Below, piece after piece: positions 53,859 through 62,294 of a stretch of DNA of 64,000 bases. The position numbers and the translations under genes are program-made. The notes beneath the pieces were generated by a model. It saw nothing but the letters and a program-made list of their open reading frames with translations. It ran no database searches and had not been told where the DNA came from. The first letter of the stretch is position 1. Each line of letters begins with the position of its first letter. The stretch covers positions 62,001 through 126,000 of the forward strand of contig NZ_FUYS01000006.1 in assembly GCF_900168055.1 (NCBI RefSeq), in the 5' to 3' direction. The DNA comes from Parapedobacter luteus (GTDB taxonomy: Bacteria > Bacteroidota > Bacteroidia > Sphingobacteriales > Sphingobacteriaceae).

Positions 53859-54074
53859 ATGACAAGCAACAACAAACAACACGTACCGGATGATCCGGAG
53901 AAAAAGGGGAAGAGCACCTTGGAGAACGAACATGCAGCCCACATGGCTTTCGATAGACCACAACAATATATGGATGCAGATGACGAAGAAAGCCGCGAGA
54001 CCGAGGACGATGCCGATAACGCCGATGGCGACGGCGGAGCCCCGACTGACACAGATACACAATCCAGTGACTAA
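53859..54074 (+). CDS. Small acidic disordered protein, unrecognised
   Basis: A 71-residue protein dominated by Asp and Glu in its second half (DADDEESRETEDDADNADGD). It is almost certainly disordered. A full Shine-Dalgarno precedes it, implying high translation. Similar short acidic proteins occur in Bacteroidetes stress regions, without known role. Confidence 0.65.
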   Translation: MTSNNKQHVPDDPEKKGKSTLENEHAAHMAFDRPQQYMDADDEESRETEDDADNADGDGGAPTDTDTQSSD

Positions 54075-54197
54075 GGTCGCGACTTTGTACACGTTTAAAC
54101 GCACATTCAGGCGGCATTTCAGCGAAACACCGCGTGCGGAGCCGTATAGAGACTACCGCTTTTTGGATTCCGGCGATAAAAGCCGATATTCGTCTGC

Positions 54198-55451
54198 ATG
54201 AAGACGACAGACCATTTCCTTCTCCTACTTTGCATACTTTTTCCGCCGATGCTGCCGGCTAAGGCAGCGCCCGATCCCGATAGGGGTGTCCAATTTTTTG
54301 AGGGTACGTGGTCGGAAGCGCTGAACGCCGCTGAGGCCTCGGGCAAACTGATATTCGTAGATGTTTATACGGATTGGTGCCCCCCCTGTAAGCGCATGAA
54401 TAAGGAAGTACTACCCTTACCCGAGGTGGGCGAGTCATACAACACGTCCTTTATCAATTACAAGCTCGATGCCGAGAAGGGTGACGGCATAGCCCTGGCC
54501 AAACAATATGAGGTGGCGGCCTATCCCACGTACCTATACCTTGATGCCCAAGGCAACCTGTTACATCGTGCGGTAGGCTACTTCGGTGCACAGGCATTCA
54601 TTGCCCATGCTGAACGCGCCCTGGCATCGGCAAGCGACGCGCAAAACCTGCGCAGGCTCGAATCGGCATTCAACAACGGCCAGCGCGATCCCGCGTTTCT
54701 GCGCAGCTACATCGTCAAGATGAACGAACTCGGCATAAGCAATAGCCAAGCGATAAACACCTACTTCGAGGCGCTTCCCCTGAGCACGCTCACCCAGCCG
54801 GACGAACTGGCCTTCTTGGGTGAGCATATCAACAGTATGCACAACCTCGCGCTGGTTTTCCTGCTTGACCACTATCACCTGCTCGATGCGGAGCAGCAGC
54901 GCAAACTGGCTCCGCGCCTGTTTGGAGTACTTACCGATGGTGCTGCCGAAGCGCTTGCCGCCTATCGACCGTTTGACGTGAAGCAGGCACTTGCTTTTTC
55001 TGAGCAATTGCTCCCTCATCTCGGCGAGCGGCAGCAGCAGCGGTTTCTACGCCTAAGCCTGATGCATCACGTATCGGTGCGGGATACCGCAGGCGTAAAG
55101 CGCTGGGGCAAGGCCTTGGTAGATAGCATCATGACCATTCCCCCAGATTCCGTCAAGGCAGAAGACAACCGGCGGTACCAGGCAGTCACGGAGTCTTTTT
55201 TGAGCGAGGCGCAGGACAGCACATCCATCAAAGGGTTTGAGGCCGATAAACCGTTCCTGGTAAACACCTATACACGCGAGCTTGTCTCCTTCTTGTATGA
55301 AGCTGCCAACGCATACGACACCGCGCTGGCTGACGACGATCCAGCTTTGCGGGAGGCCTGGGCGTGGATGATGCGCTGCGATGAGCTGATGCCGAATGAA
55401 CGATTTGCAGCCGCCGCCAATCGCATCCGCGCACGGATACACGCCAAGTAG
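54198..55451 (+). CDS. Secreted thioredoxin-family protein
   Basis: A 417-residue protein with an N-terminal signal peptide (FLLLLCILFPPMLPAKAAP) without a clear lipobox. Residues about 30-140 are a thioredoxin-like domain with the active site C61-P-P-C64 in YTDWCPPCKRMNKEVL and the cis-proline region VAAYPTYLYLDAQGNLL. The remaining 270 residues are helical, with no recognised domain (LLDHYHLLDAEQQRKLAPRL, AYDTALADDDPALREAW). It would act in the periplasm on disulfides. Monocistronic. Confidence 0.9.
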   Translation: MKTTDHFLLLLCILFPPMLPAKAAPDPDRGVQFFEGTWSEALNAAEASGKLIFVDVYTDWCPPCKRMNKEVLPLPEVGESYNTSFINYKLDAEKGDGIALAKQYEVAAYPTYLYLDAQGNLLHRAVGYFGAQAFIAHAERALASASDAQNLRRLESAFNNGQRDPAFLRSYIVKMNELGISNSQAINTYFEALPLSTLTQPDELAFLGEHINSMHNLALVFLLDHYHLLDAEQQRKLAPRLFGVLTDGAAEALAAYRPFDVKQALAFSEQLLPHLGERQQQRFLRLSLMHHVSVRDTAGVKRWGKALVDSIMTIPPDSVKAEDNRRYQAVTESFLSEAQDSTSIKGFEADKPFLVNTYTRELVSFLYEAANAYDTALADDDPALREAWAWMMRCDELMPNERFAAAANRIRARIHAK

Positions 55452-55559
55452 GCCCCCTTTATTCCCCAAAATGTCATATCGTCCCCCATGGCATGCCCTG
55501 TTGCTGCGATGGTTGCAGCCCCCTCTGTATACGCCTTTCTACCGCTATATAACGCTTTA

Positions 55560-55614
55560 CCTTCGCTAAAGAGCCGTTTTTGGGTACTTTTAGCGAAGGA
55601 TATGCGAAGGATAT
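55560..55614. repeat. Inverted repeat with tandem 11-mers
   Basis: CCTTCGCTAAA (55560-55570) is repeated inverted as TTTAGCGAAGG (55589-55599). The right arm leads into two exact tandem copies of GCGAAGGATAT (55593-55603 and 55604-55614). It resembles a dispersed palindromic repeat or a regulatory site; other copies are not evident in this window. Confidence 0.6.
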
Positions 55615-55716
55615 GCGGACAGGGGCGGAGGGAAGGATAAGGGAAGGGCGGCTTGCCGGCGCTTCGGGCGAGTGACGGACTGCTCGTTTTCGGCTGAATC
55701 CGATGGACATGAAAGA

Positions 55717-55747
55717 AAAGCCCCGAAACGGGGAGAATCGGGGCTTT
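55717..55747. terminator. GC-rich terminator hairpin, possibly bidirectional
   Basis: AAAGCCCCGA (55717-55726) pairs with TCGGGGCTTT (55738-55747) in a perfect 10-bp stem with an 11-nt loop. T-rich flanks are short on both sides. It most likely ends transcription from the thioredoxin-family gene about 265 bp upstream. Confidence 0.6.
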
Positions 55748-55895
55748 CTAACTAACCAATTATAAACCTAAATTATGAAAAGACAATTTTTAAAAACTAC
55801 TATATAGACGTATAACTTCCCCAATGGATTAAGGAAAAATGTTAAAACTTTGTTAAAAAAGTTCCTGCATAGCTGTTTGCTCCTAAACGCACCGT

Positions 55896-55925
55896 TTTGA
55901 AAAACATATTTCATTAATATCTTTG
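55896..55925 (+). promoter_or_regulatory. Consensus Bacteroidetes promoter of the glutaminyl cyclotransferase gene
   Basis: TTTG at 55896-55899 and TATCTTTG at 55918-55925 are separated by 18 bp, a full match to the primary sigma-factor consensus. Transcription should start near 55931. Confidence 0.75.
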
Positions 55926-55942
55926 TTTTAAATAGGATACAT

Positions 55943-55984
55943 ATGACACAGGCGACCTTGCATATTGATAGTAGTTTTGGATGA
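55943..55984 (+). CDS. Possible 13-residue leader peptide
   Basis: ATG at 55943 opens MTQATLHIDSSFG and its TGA overlaps the ATG of the next gene (ATGA at 55981-55984). An AGGA lies about 7 bp upstream. It falls within the predicted 5' leader, so it may couple translation, but could be chance. Confidence 0.35.
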   Translation: MTQATLHIDSSFG

Positions 55985-57003
55985 ACGCAAAAAGCATATA
56001 TTATTCAATGTTTTTTTTCTTCCTTGCCTGCGCCGGATCCGCGGATTTACGTTTTGTAAATATAGCAGAAGGCAAGAGATTAACGCATGGTAAACCGTTG
56101 GACTTGACCATAGCGGGTCTGCCAACGGGAGTCGATTCAATTCAATATTATATAGACAACGGGATTCTCGACATAAAAAATGGCACGGAAGGCTTGGTTG
56201 TCAATTCAGCCGAAATAAAGATGGGGCAACATACCGCTTCTGCCCTTGTATTCCTTAATACGGGCAAAAGGCTGCGGGTTTCTTCCGCATTTACGCTGCT
56301 CCCCCCGGTTCCAAAACAGTTTCGATACGAAGTAATCAACCGCTATTCTCACGATTCGAGCGCGTATACGCAGGGTTTACAATATCAGCATGGGGCACTC
56401 TATGAAACGACGGGGATTAAGGGTGCTTCAACGCTGCGGACTGTCAACGTAAAATCCGGGGAAGTTATCCGGTCAAAAGAAATAGGCGACAACTATTTCG
56501 GCGAGGGAATGACCTTAGTCGGTGATAGTATCTATGTCTTGACCTATCGCGAGAACACCTGCTTTGTCTTTGACAGGCATTCGTTCAGACTGATTAAGAC
56601 CTTCAACTATGATCAACCGCGCGAGGGTTGGGGAATAACGTACGATGGCACGAAGCTGATAAAATCGGATGGTTCAAATGTGTTGTATTTCATTGATCCA
56701 AAAACCTTCCGTGTATTACATACCGTCCCTGTATTTGACGATAAGGGTCCTGTGCCTCAGCTGAACGAGCTGGAATATATCGAAGGAAAAGTATACGCAA
56801 ATGTTTACCAAGAAGACTATATCGTCGTGATCAATCCGCTAAATGGAGTGGTTGAATCAAGGATAAATCTGATCGGAATATACGACCATAAAGCGCAAGA
56901 CAATGAGCTGAATGGCATCGCATACAATGATGCAGACAGCACACTGTATGTAACCGGAAAAATGTGGCCTTATTTGTTCGAGATCAAACCGCAGGCGCTG
57001 TAA
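55981..57003 (+). CDS. Glutaminyl-peptide cyclotransferase, bacterial propeller type
   Basis: A 340-residue lipoprotein-like protein (MFFFFLACAGS signal, cysteine 17). Residues about 20-105 form an added N-terminal beta domain. The rest is the glutamine cyclotransferase beta-propeller: FRYEVINRYSHDSSAYTQGL, LYETTGIKGASTLRTVNVKS, NYFGEGMTLVGDSIYVLTYR, GWGITYDGTKLIKSDGSNVL and ELEYIEGKVYANVYQEDYIV, ending NDADSTLYVTGKMWPYLFEI. The enzyme forms N-terminal pyroglutamate on exported peptides, matching an envelope location. It is monocistronic with its own promoter. Confidence 0.92.
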   Translation: MNAKSIYYSMFFFFLACAGSADLRFVNIAEGKRLTHGKPLDLTIAGLPTGVDSIQYYIDNGILDIKNGTEGLVVNSAEIKMGQHTASALVFLNTGKRLRVSSAFTLLPPVPKQFRYEVINRYSHDSSAYTQGLQYQHGALYETTGIKGASTLRTVNVKSGEVIRSKEIGDNYFGEGMTLVGDSIYVLTYRENTCFVFDRHSFRLIKTFNYDQPREGWGITYDGTKLIKSDGSNVLYFIDPKTFRVLHTVPVFDDKGPVPQLNELEYIEGKVYANVYQEDYIVVINPLNGVVESRINLIGIYDHKAQDNELNGIAYNDADSTLYVTGKMWPYLFEIKPQAL

Positions 57004-57243
57004 GCGATAGAACACCCGGGGCTGCGCCAACCTCTCCCGGTGATGTGTATCTTCGTAAATCCGATATCAGAAAATATTTCTATTGCCCTGATGGCAGCGT
57101 TATGGCCTTGCATAGCCGGAGCTTGCGATAATTTGATAATCGGCAATACCATTAAGTACAATAGATGTTGCGTACATTACAAGCCGGCTGCAAGTCGAAC
57201 GCATATACCCGCAGGCGTCAGGCGAAAATAAGGAGATAAAACG

Positions 57244-57612
57244 ATGACAAAAAACAAATTGCAGGTTGATTATCCATTTTTCCTACATGTCATCCGCGAA
57301 GCGGTATCCCATCTACCCGAAGCAAATGAAAGGCTGTGCCATGGAACGCCCGGGTTTTATGCGGGCAAGAAAATCTTTGCCCGTGTACAGGAAGACCTGG
57401 CATCGCTGGCGGTCTACACGAAAAGAAAGGATGACTTGCTTGCATCGAATCCCGTAGTATACTTTACTACGCCGCATTTCGATGGGTATGATTATGTGCT
57501 GGTACGGCTGGCCCGCGTCGACTTCAATGAATTGGCGAAGTTACTGCTGGAAGGTTGGCGAGAACGAGCTCCTAAACGGGCGATAAGGGAATATGAGTCG
57601 CTGTATGGATGA
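57244..57612 (+). CDS. MmcQ/YjbR family protein
   Basis: A 122-residue protein of the YjbR fold: LCHGTPGFYAGKKIFARVQE, LAVYTKRKDDLLASNPVVYF and YVLVRLARVDFNELAKLLLE, then a closing WRERAPKRAIREYESLYG. A good AAGGAG lies about 8 bp before the ATG. YjbR-like proteins have a DNA-binding-type fold with unproven function. It converges with the STING-like gene, whose stop is 12 bp away. Confidence 0.9.
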   Translation: MTKNKLQVDYPFFLHVIREAVSHLPEANERLCHGTPGFYAGKKIFARVQEDLASLAVYTKRKDDLLASNPVVYFTTPHFDGYDYVLVRLARVDFNELAKLLLEGWRERAPKRAIREYESLYG

Positions 57613-57624
57613 TACCGGAGTGCA

Positions 57625-58296
57625 TTAAACATCAATAAAATGTAGTCGATCATTCGCAATTTCATTGGCGTACGCTATTCGTAGCTGGTTAATTTTCTGC
57701 TTAAAGTATGCATATACTTCTACGGAACTTTTTTCTGCTTTTTCGCTATCCCCAAAATCATCCTTCAGGTACTTGGAAAGCGAAAACAAGGTTCTGGGGT
57801 ATTCGTAAATCAGTAAACTATCATTGTCGATATTGGCACGAAGCCAAAAAGGTTCGCTTTGGGACGCTTCCCTGACATAAACGATCTCCGCTTTTCGCTC
57901 CACCGCATTGGCGTAGCTGCACAATGAAGAAAAATTTTTCGGGATTCCGATTTCAACGTTGATTTTGTCGGTAGTGAATGTCTTTAACGAATTGTCTGGA
58001 AAAGAAAAATCAACAGGAACCTTGGATTTTACTAATTTTCCCAGCCTGCCGGAGAAATGGTTAAAATAACCGACCGCCAGAATTTCGGCCAGCGATTTTT
58101 TAAATGTTTTTACATTTTCCCTGTAAAATAGAATGGCCAAGGCCAAAGAGACCACCAAACCGACCCCGAGAGAAACCCACAGATTTTTAAACAGTGCATT
58201 GTCAGCACCGTTTAGGTATTCGAGATAGGTACCAACAGTCGGGATGACCGAATAAAACATGTCTTTAACCGGCAGGAATTTTAAACCAAATTTCAT
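57625..58296 (-). CDS. Orphan membrane-anchored prokaryotic STING-domain protein
   Basis: A 223-residue protein. A hydrophobic segment at about 13-29 and a clear membrane helix at about 38-57 (LWVSLGVGLVVSLALAILFY) are followed by a soluble domain from about 68. That domain follows the STING fold order: an opening helix (SLAEILAVGYFNHFSGRLGK), a strand and loop INVEIGIPKNFSSL comparable with human LPLDCGVPDNLSM, a lid-like stretch with R142 and R153, and IYEYPRTLFSLSKYL at 163-177, comparable with human VLEYATPLQTLFAMSQY around E260. The known relatives are TM-STING effectors of type I CBASS, which bind cyclic di-GMP and act at the membrane. Here the gene is single, convergent with a YjbR-like gene and divergent from an MFS gene. 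No CD-NTase is visible in the window. Assignment rests on motif comparison by eye. Confidence 0.75.
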   Translation of the reverse strand: MKFGLKFLPVKDMFYSVIPTVGTYLEYLNGADNALFKNLWVSLGVGLVVSLALAILFYRENVKTFKKSLAEILAVGYFNHFSGRLGKLVKSKVPVDFSFPDNSLKTFTTDKINVEIGIPKNFSSLCSYANAVERKAEIVYVREASQSEPFWLRANIDNDSLLIYEYPRTLFSLSKYLKDDFGDSEKAEKSSVEVYAYFKQKINQLRIAYANEIANDRLHFIDV

Positions 58297-58329
58297 TTCG
58301 AATGATTGTTACCTCATTGCCAATGCAAG

Positions 58330-58359
58330 CAAAGGTATCCCAGCTTTTCGCACTGTAAA
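58330..58359 (-). promoter_or_regulatory. Candidate promoter of the STING-like gene
   Basis: Read leftward, TACCTTTG (58337-58330) matches TAnnTTTG and is preceded 18 bp upstream by TTTA (58359-58356), one mismatch from TTTG. The predicted leader is about 30 nt. Confidence 0.5.
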
Positions 58360-58570
58360 ACCGAAATGATTTTGTGCCAGACTTGATTTATTTCATGAGG
58401 AAACGAAATGATTATCTGCGTCGGGCGAACCGATGACTGCCTTCATACAGGGTTTGAAAAAACGAGCTCATTTCCAGGCCGGCAACGTTCTGACGTTACA
58501 TTTTTTGTTTATAATCCGCCGGATTTCCTTATTTTAGGCCGACTCCATTCTCAAGGAGACGGCCTACATT

Positions 58571-59851
58571 ATGAGTAAAAAATCAATTTTCATTACAGAC
58601 GGGGTGAATTATACCACACCCTTCATGGCAATAAGCGCACTGTTTCTCACCTGGGGCATCGCACACGGCTTGCTGGATACGCTCGACAAGAACTTCCAAG
58701 AATTGTTGCACTTAAAAAAATGGCAGTCAAGCTTTATACAAGTCTCACTCTACGGGGCCTATTTTTGCATGGCCATACCGGCCGGTTTATACACCCAAAA
58801 ATATGGCTACAAAAAGGGAATTATATTCGGGTTGAGCCTTTTTGGAATCGGCGCATTACTCGCTGCGGGCACCGCACCGCTACAATCGTTTGTTCTTTTT
58901 CTCTTTTGCCTCTTGGTGATCGGCGCAGGCTTGGCAACGCTGGAAACAGGGGCCAACCCCTATACCACCAAGCTGGGCCCTCCGGAATCCGCTGAAAGGC
59001 GAATCAATATTGCCCAGTCTTTCAATGGCTTTGCTTGGGTAATCGGCCCGCTGATCGCCTTATCCATTTATGGCAATCGCAGCCATGTGGAAGGCGAAAA
59101 AATGATCTCCATTATCCTTCCCTTCGCTATCATCGGATTGTCCGTTCTGGCGATTGCCTTTGTTTTCTCCCGGTTAAAGCTGCCTAAAATCGATGAGGAA
59201 GATTTAATGCACGCTCATGGCGCTGCCCCCACGCCAGGTAGTGACATGGAAATTTCGGACCCTTCGCATCCCGCTTATATTTCAAAGAAACCGTTATGGA
59301 AAAACAGGCATTTTAAACTGGGCGTTGCCGCCCAAGCTTGCTATGTGGCGGCACAAACCGGTGTTTTTAGCTTCCTGATCAACTTCGTTACGGACCACGA
59401 TATGCATCCCAGGTTTGATGTGCGATATGGCCCGTATTTCTTGTCCCTCGGTTTTTTCCTATTTATGATGGGCCGGTTTTCGGGCAGTGCACTGATGAGG
59501 TACTTTAAGCCTTCCCGCCTATTGGCTTGCTATGCACTAATGGTATGTGCGCTGCTGCCCCTCGTATCGTTGAAATTAGGATGGACTTCCCTCATTGCGC
59601 TTTATGGCGTTTTCTTTTTCATGTCCATTATGTTTCCAACCATATTTGCATTGGCCATCAGGAGCTTAGGAACTCATACCAAGCAAGGGGCGTCTTTTTT
59701 GGTGATGTCAGTTGGGGGCGGAGCGGTGTTTCCACCATTAATGGGCTACGTTTCAGACCTATACGACATGTCTGCTGGCTTTTTTGTTCCTATCCCGCTA
59801 TTTGCATTCGTTGCCTATTATGCCATTGAGGGATATAAAATTAAGCCTTAG
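58571..59851 (+). CDS. Sugar MFS transporter, FucP family
   Basis: A 426-residue inner-membrane permease with about 12 membrane helices. Family features: FLTWGIAHGLLDTLDKNFQE in helix 1 (the FucP-type substrate and proton residues lie here), AGLYTQKYGYKKGIIFGLSL, GAGLATLETGANPYTTKLGP and RINIAQSFNGFAWVIGPL. The ETGANPY motif is characteristic of the L-fucose/glucose-galactose FucP group. The cytosolic loop HAHGAAPTPGSDMEIS separates the halves. The substrate is probably a monosaccharide, but no catabolic gene is adjacent. Confidence 0.93.
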   Translation: MSKKSIFITDGVNYTTPFMAISALFLTWGIAHGLLDTLDKNFQELLHLKKWQSSFIQVSLYGAYFCMAIPAGLYTQKYGYKKGIIFGLSLFGIGALLAAGTAPLQSFVLFLFCLLVIGAGLATLETGANPYTTKLGPPESAERRINIAQSFNGFAWVIGPLIALSIYGNRSHVEGEKMISIILPFAIIGLSVLAIAFVFSRLKLPKIDEEDLMHAHGAAPTPGSDMEISDPSHPAYISKKPLWKNRHFKLGVAAQACYVAAQTGVFSFLINFVTDHDMHPRFDVRYGPYFLSLGFFLFMMGRFSGSALMRYFKPSRLLACYALMVCALLPLVSLKLGWTSLIALYGVFFFMSIMFPTIFALAIRSLGTHTKQGASFLVMSVGGGAVFPPLMGYVSDLYDMSAGFFVPIPLFAFVAYYAIEGYKIKP

Positions 59852-60012
59852 CAGCCGCGTACGCCTGATCAAATCTGCGTGTACCCGGCTTCCTATGTCT
59901 CAAATACCCCGCAAACTCGTCGCTTTTACCCTGCTAATCAAGCATATAAAACCCCTATTTTTGTCATTAAACGAGGCTCGCCTAATACATGGCAGCGTAA
60001 CAAGCGTACAGG

Positions 60013-60414
60013 ATGAAACCGAAAAGAATCTGGGCAAATCTGGCTGTCACTGACTTGACACGGACAGCAAAATTCTACACAGCATTGGGATTTAAACGAA
60101 ATGGAACACATGGCTCCGGCGAACTGGTTAGCTTTTCCTTTGGCGAGGCTGGCTTCGTCATCAACTTTTTTCTGAATGATGTGCTGAAAGCCAATTTGGA
60201 AATTGAATTGGCTGATCCCCATCGGGCAGCCGAGGTAGTGTTTACACTATCCGCAAACGGCAGCGAGACAGTCGACAAATGGGCGTTGGAGGTGGAAAAA
60301 GCAGGCGGCCGACTCATTTCCAGACCGTCAGCGTTTGGCGAAGGATATTATGGGTTTCTCTTCGCCGACCCTGACGGCCATCGCTTCAATGTCTTTCACA
60401 TGGATGGCCTTTGA
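60013..60414 (+). CDS. VOC family protein (glyoxalase/bleomycin-resistance fold)
   Basis: A 133-residue VOC protein: RIWANLAVTDLTRTAKFYTA at the N-terminus, two beta-alpha-beta-beta-beta units and the closing YGFLFADPDGHRFNVFHMDG. The metal-ligand pattern is incomplete, so function may be binding or an uncharacterised isomerase/dioxygenase role rather than glyoxalase. Convergent with the gene at 60425. Confidence 0.92.
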   Translation: MKPKRIWANLAVTDLTRTAKFYTALGFKRNGTHGSGELVSFSFGEAGFVINFFLNDVLKANLEIELADPHRAAEVVFTLSANGSETVDKWALEVEKAGGRLISRPSAFGEGYYGFLFADPDGHRFNVFHMDGL

Positions 60415-60424
60415 TTGCCTCCTA

Positions 60425-60703
60425 CTAATCTGTTGTATCTTCGCCTGTTTTATTCTTTTTTGAAGCATCATGGTTGTAATACGCCCAAGCGAGTTCTACA
60501 AGTTCAGCATCTAAAACAGAGCCATCTGCCATTTCGGCAAGATACATGCCGCCAAGGTCATCGTAAACGATGGATTCGGTGACTTGCTGCATACCTACCG
60601 GAATGGTCTCAACAGGTAAAAATTTCACCGTTTTTCCAGTCCTGTTGTGGGTGACGTATATCGTAGACGCGCCGTCGCTTTGCTTAATTTCAAATGGTTC
60701 CAT
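60425..60703 (-). CDS. Small acidic protein, unrecognised
   Basis: A 92-residue protein from the ATG at 60703 (MEPFEIKQSDGASTIYVTHN), chosen over a long alternative start that would run into the lipocalin gene. Segments: TGKTVKFLPVETIPVGMQQV, DDLGGMYLAEMADGSVLDAE. It lies 79 bp downstream of the lipocalin gene, probably in the same transcript. No family recognised. Confidence 0.65.
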   Translation of the reverse strand: MEPFEIKQSDGASTIYVTHNRTGKTVKFLPVETIPVGMQQVTESIVYDDLGGMYLAEMADGSVLDAELVELAWAYYNHDASKKNKTGEDTTD

Positions 60704-60782
60704 TGCCTTGTTGAGCTTTACCTTTTGAGTCAACAAATAACAGCGCCGGATGTTCGTACCTATTTTGACAACGGAACATCCA

Positions 60783-61322
60783 TTAATGAGCTGGTTCCTC
60801 CCTATCATGCGCAACCCAAATAAGCTGCGATGTGTCATAGCCGATTTGTTCGGCTTTTTGAAGGTAACTCTCCCGGATACTATCGGGAACCGCTGTCGTT
60901 CTCGATAAAATCCAAAGATATTTCAGGCTTTCGCCTGCTACCAAGGCATACTGATAATCTTTGTCCAACGCGATCACGTTGTAGCCCGAATAGAATGGAC
61001 CGAAAAAAGACACCTTTAGTGCACCGATACGTTGGTCATCCCTGAATTTTGCCTTGCCGGTTGCCGACTCCCATTTACCTTTGACGTAATTATAGCCGCT
61101 ATTGCGTACCCTGATCGTGCCGCTTTCATTGAGGCTGTACGTAGCGGTTACATTGTTAAGATCGCGCTCCTGCTTGTGATCCAGGCGTGCTATTTCATAC
61201 CAGTTGCCCAAATAGCGGTCCATCTCAAAATGTTGTACAGGCTCTGCATTTGGGGGAATGCTCGCGCACGAGTAAAGCAGGACGACTGCCACAAGGACGA
61301 CGATGTTGTTTTTCTTGCTCAT
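60783..61322 (-). CDS. Lipocalin family lipoprotein (Blc-like)
   Basis: A 179-residue outer-membrane lipocalin from the ATG at 61322 (MSKKNNIVVLVAVVLLYSC); an upstream TTG is rejected. The lipobox is VVLLYSC. The lipocalin fold opens with FEMDRYLGNWYEIARLDHKQ (GxW motif) and continues with NNVTATYSLNESGTIRVRNS and YQYALVAGESLKYLWILSRT. Blc-type lipocalins bind lysophospholipids or fatty acids under membrane stress. It lies 78 bp downstream of the AraC regulator. Confidence 0.92.
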   Translation of the reverse strand: MSKKNNIVVLVAVVLLYSCASIPPNAEPVQHFEMDRYLGNWYEIARLDHKQERDLNNVTATYSLNESGTIRVRNSGYNYVKGKWESATGKAKFRDDQRIGALKVSFFGPFYSGYNVIALDKDYQYALVAGESLKYLWILSRTTAVPDSIRESYLQKAEQIGYDTSQLIWVAHDREEPAH

Positions 61323-61400
61323 ATGGTTTTTAGTCAACCGGCGTGTGCCGTAAATGTTTTTAAAAACACCCCACGATCTACGTCGTAATCTTCTTGCCTT

Positions 61401-62294
61401 TTAAACGGCTAAACCGTTTACCTGTCGCTTCCGCTTTTTGCAAACAGGGACCCACACTTCGCTGTATGCATAATCATTTTTATGCGCATCCATTTTGGCG
61501 AAAGAAAAAGTAGGAGCATCAACCACTTCGTAGTCGGACGACGGCAACCACTCGGAATACGTTCTGGCCATGGTTTGCTGCAACGCTGCCGGAAATGGCC
61601 CTTCGTTTGGAAATACCGCCCAGGCGCAGGCCGCTACAGGCACCTTGTCCAAAAGCTCACTTACCTCGTTTTTGGTGGTCAAAACACCTATCAAATGCGT
61701 CAAATTGCCCTCTTCTTTCTTAAACCCGGCGTCGGCATCATAAGAGACATTTACTATTTCGTATGGCCCTATATCCTGAAGGGCATGCATTTCTCGCCTT
61801 TGAGCTTCGGTGATGCTCTTGGCCAATTCCACAATTTCGCTATTAATGCCTTCGAATTGCATGGGTACCCGTTTACTGACACCGACGAAATTGAACGCCG
61901 GCTTTTCCTCAAGTCTGAATTCCATGGTATTTCCTCCTTTTACAGTAATGATAAATGATAGCTTGGGCACCGATTTGTTCGGTCCCTTTTTGGTTATTTC
62001 TGAGGGTAAAAAGCCGCTCCATTTCTTGAACGCACGAGTGAATCCGTCTAGTGACTGATAGCCATATTTGAAAGCGACATCCGTTACCCTATCACCACTC
62101 AGTAAGTCTTTATTGGCTTCTGACAGTTTCCGTCCTTTGATATACTCACTCAGCGTCAATCCAGAAAGATAAAAAAATATCTTCCTAAAATGATAGTCCG
62201 AAACACCTGCGTAGTCGGCGATGGCTTCAAGGGACAGATCATCGGTGAGATGATCTTCAATATAATCCATTACCCCGTTTAATTCGTTTAACAT
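61401..62294 (-). CDS. AraC family regulator with GyrI-like effector domain
   Basis: A 297-residue regulator. Residues 1-105 are the AraC double HTH (HLTDDLSLEAIADYAGVSDY, FRKIFFYLSGLTLSEYIKGR, VTDVAFKYGYQSLDGFTRAF). Residues about 122-290 are a GyrI-like small-molecule-binding domain (FRLEEKPAFNFVGVSKRVPM, VPVAACAWAVFPNEGPFPAA). This order equals that of E. coli Rob. It probably senses amphiphilic compounds and may control the lipocalin downstream. Confidence 0.92.
   Translation of the reverse strand: MLNELNGVMDYIEDHLTDDLSLEAIADYAGVSDYHFRKIFFYLSGLTLSEYIKGRKLSEANKDLLSGDRVTDVAFKYGYQSLDGFTRAFKKWSGFLPSEITKKGPNKSVPKLSFIITVKGGNTMEFRLEEKPAFNFVGVSKRVPMQFEGINSEIVELAKSITEAQRREMHALQDIGPYEIVNVSYDADAGFKKEEGNLTHLIGVLTTKNEVSELLDKVPVAACAWAVFPNEGPFPAALQQTMARTYSEWLPSSDYEVVDAPTFSFAKMDAHKNDYAYSEVWVPVCKKRKRQVNGLAV

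Larger units (their letters stand above)
55452..55980. other. Long intergenic region with repeat, terminator and promoter
   Basis: About 529 bp without a convincing gene apart from a 13-codon leader. It contains an 11-bp inverted repeat plus tandem GCGAAGGATAT copies (55560-55614), a GC-rich hairpin at 55717-55747, and a near-consensus promoter at 55896-55925. A 78-codon frame at 55474-55710 (minus) lacks protein-like features. Confidence 0.6.

Noticed and set aside
55474-55710. 78-codon minus-strand frame in the 529-bp gap
   Set aside because: It covers the inverted repeat and tandem 11-mers, and its translation is low-complexity and basic.
57040-57231. 63-codon frame between the cyclotransferase and YjbR-like genes
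   Set aside because: Composition not protein-like, and no ribosome-binding site evident.
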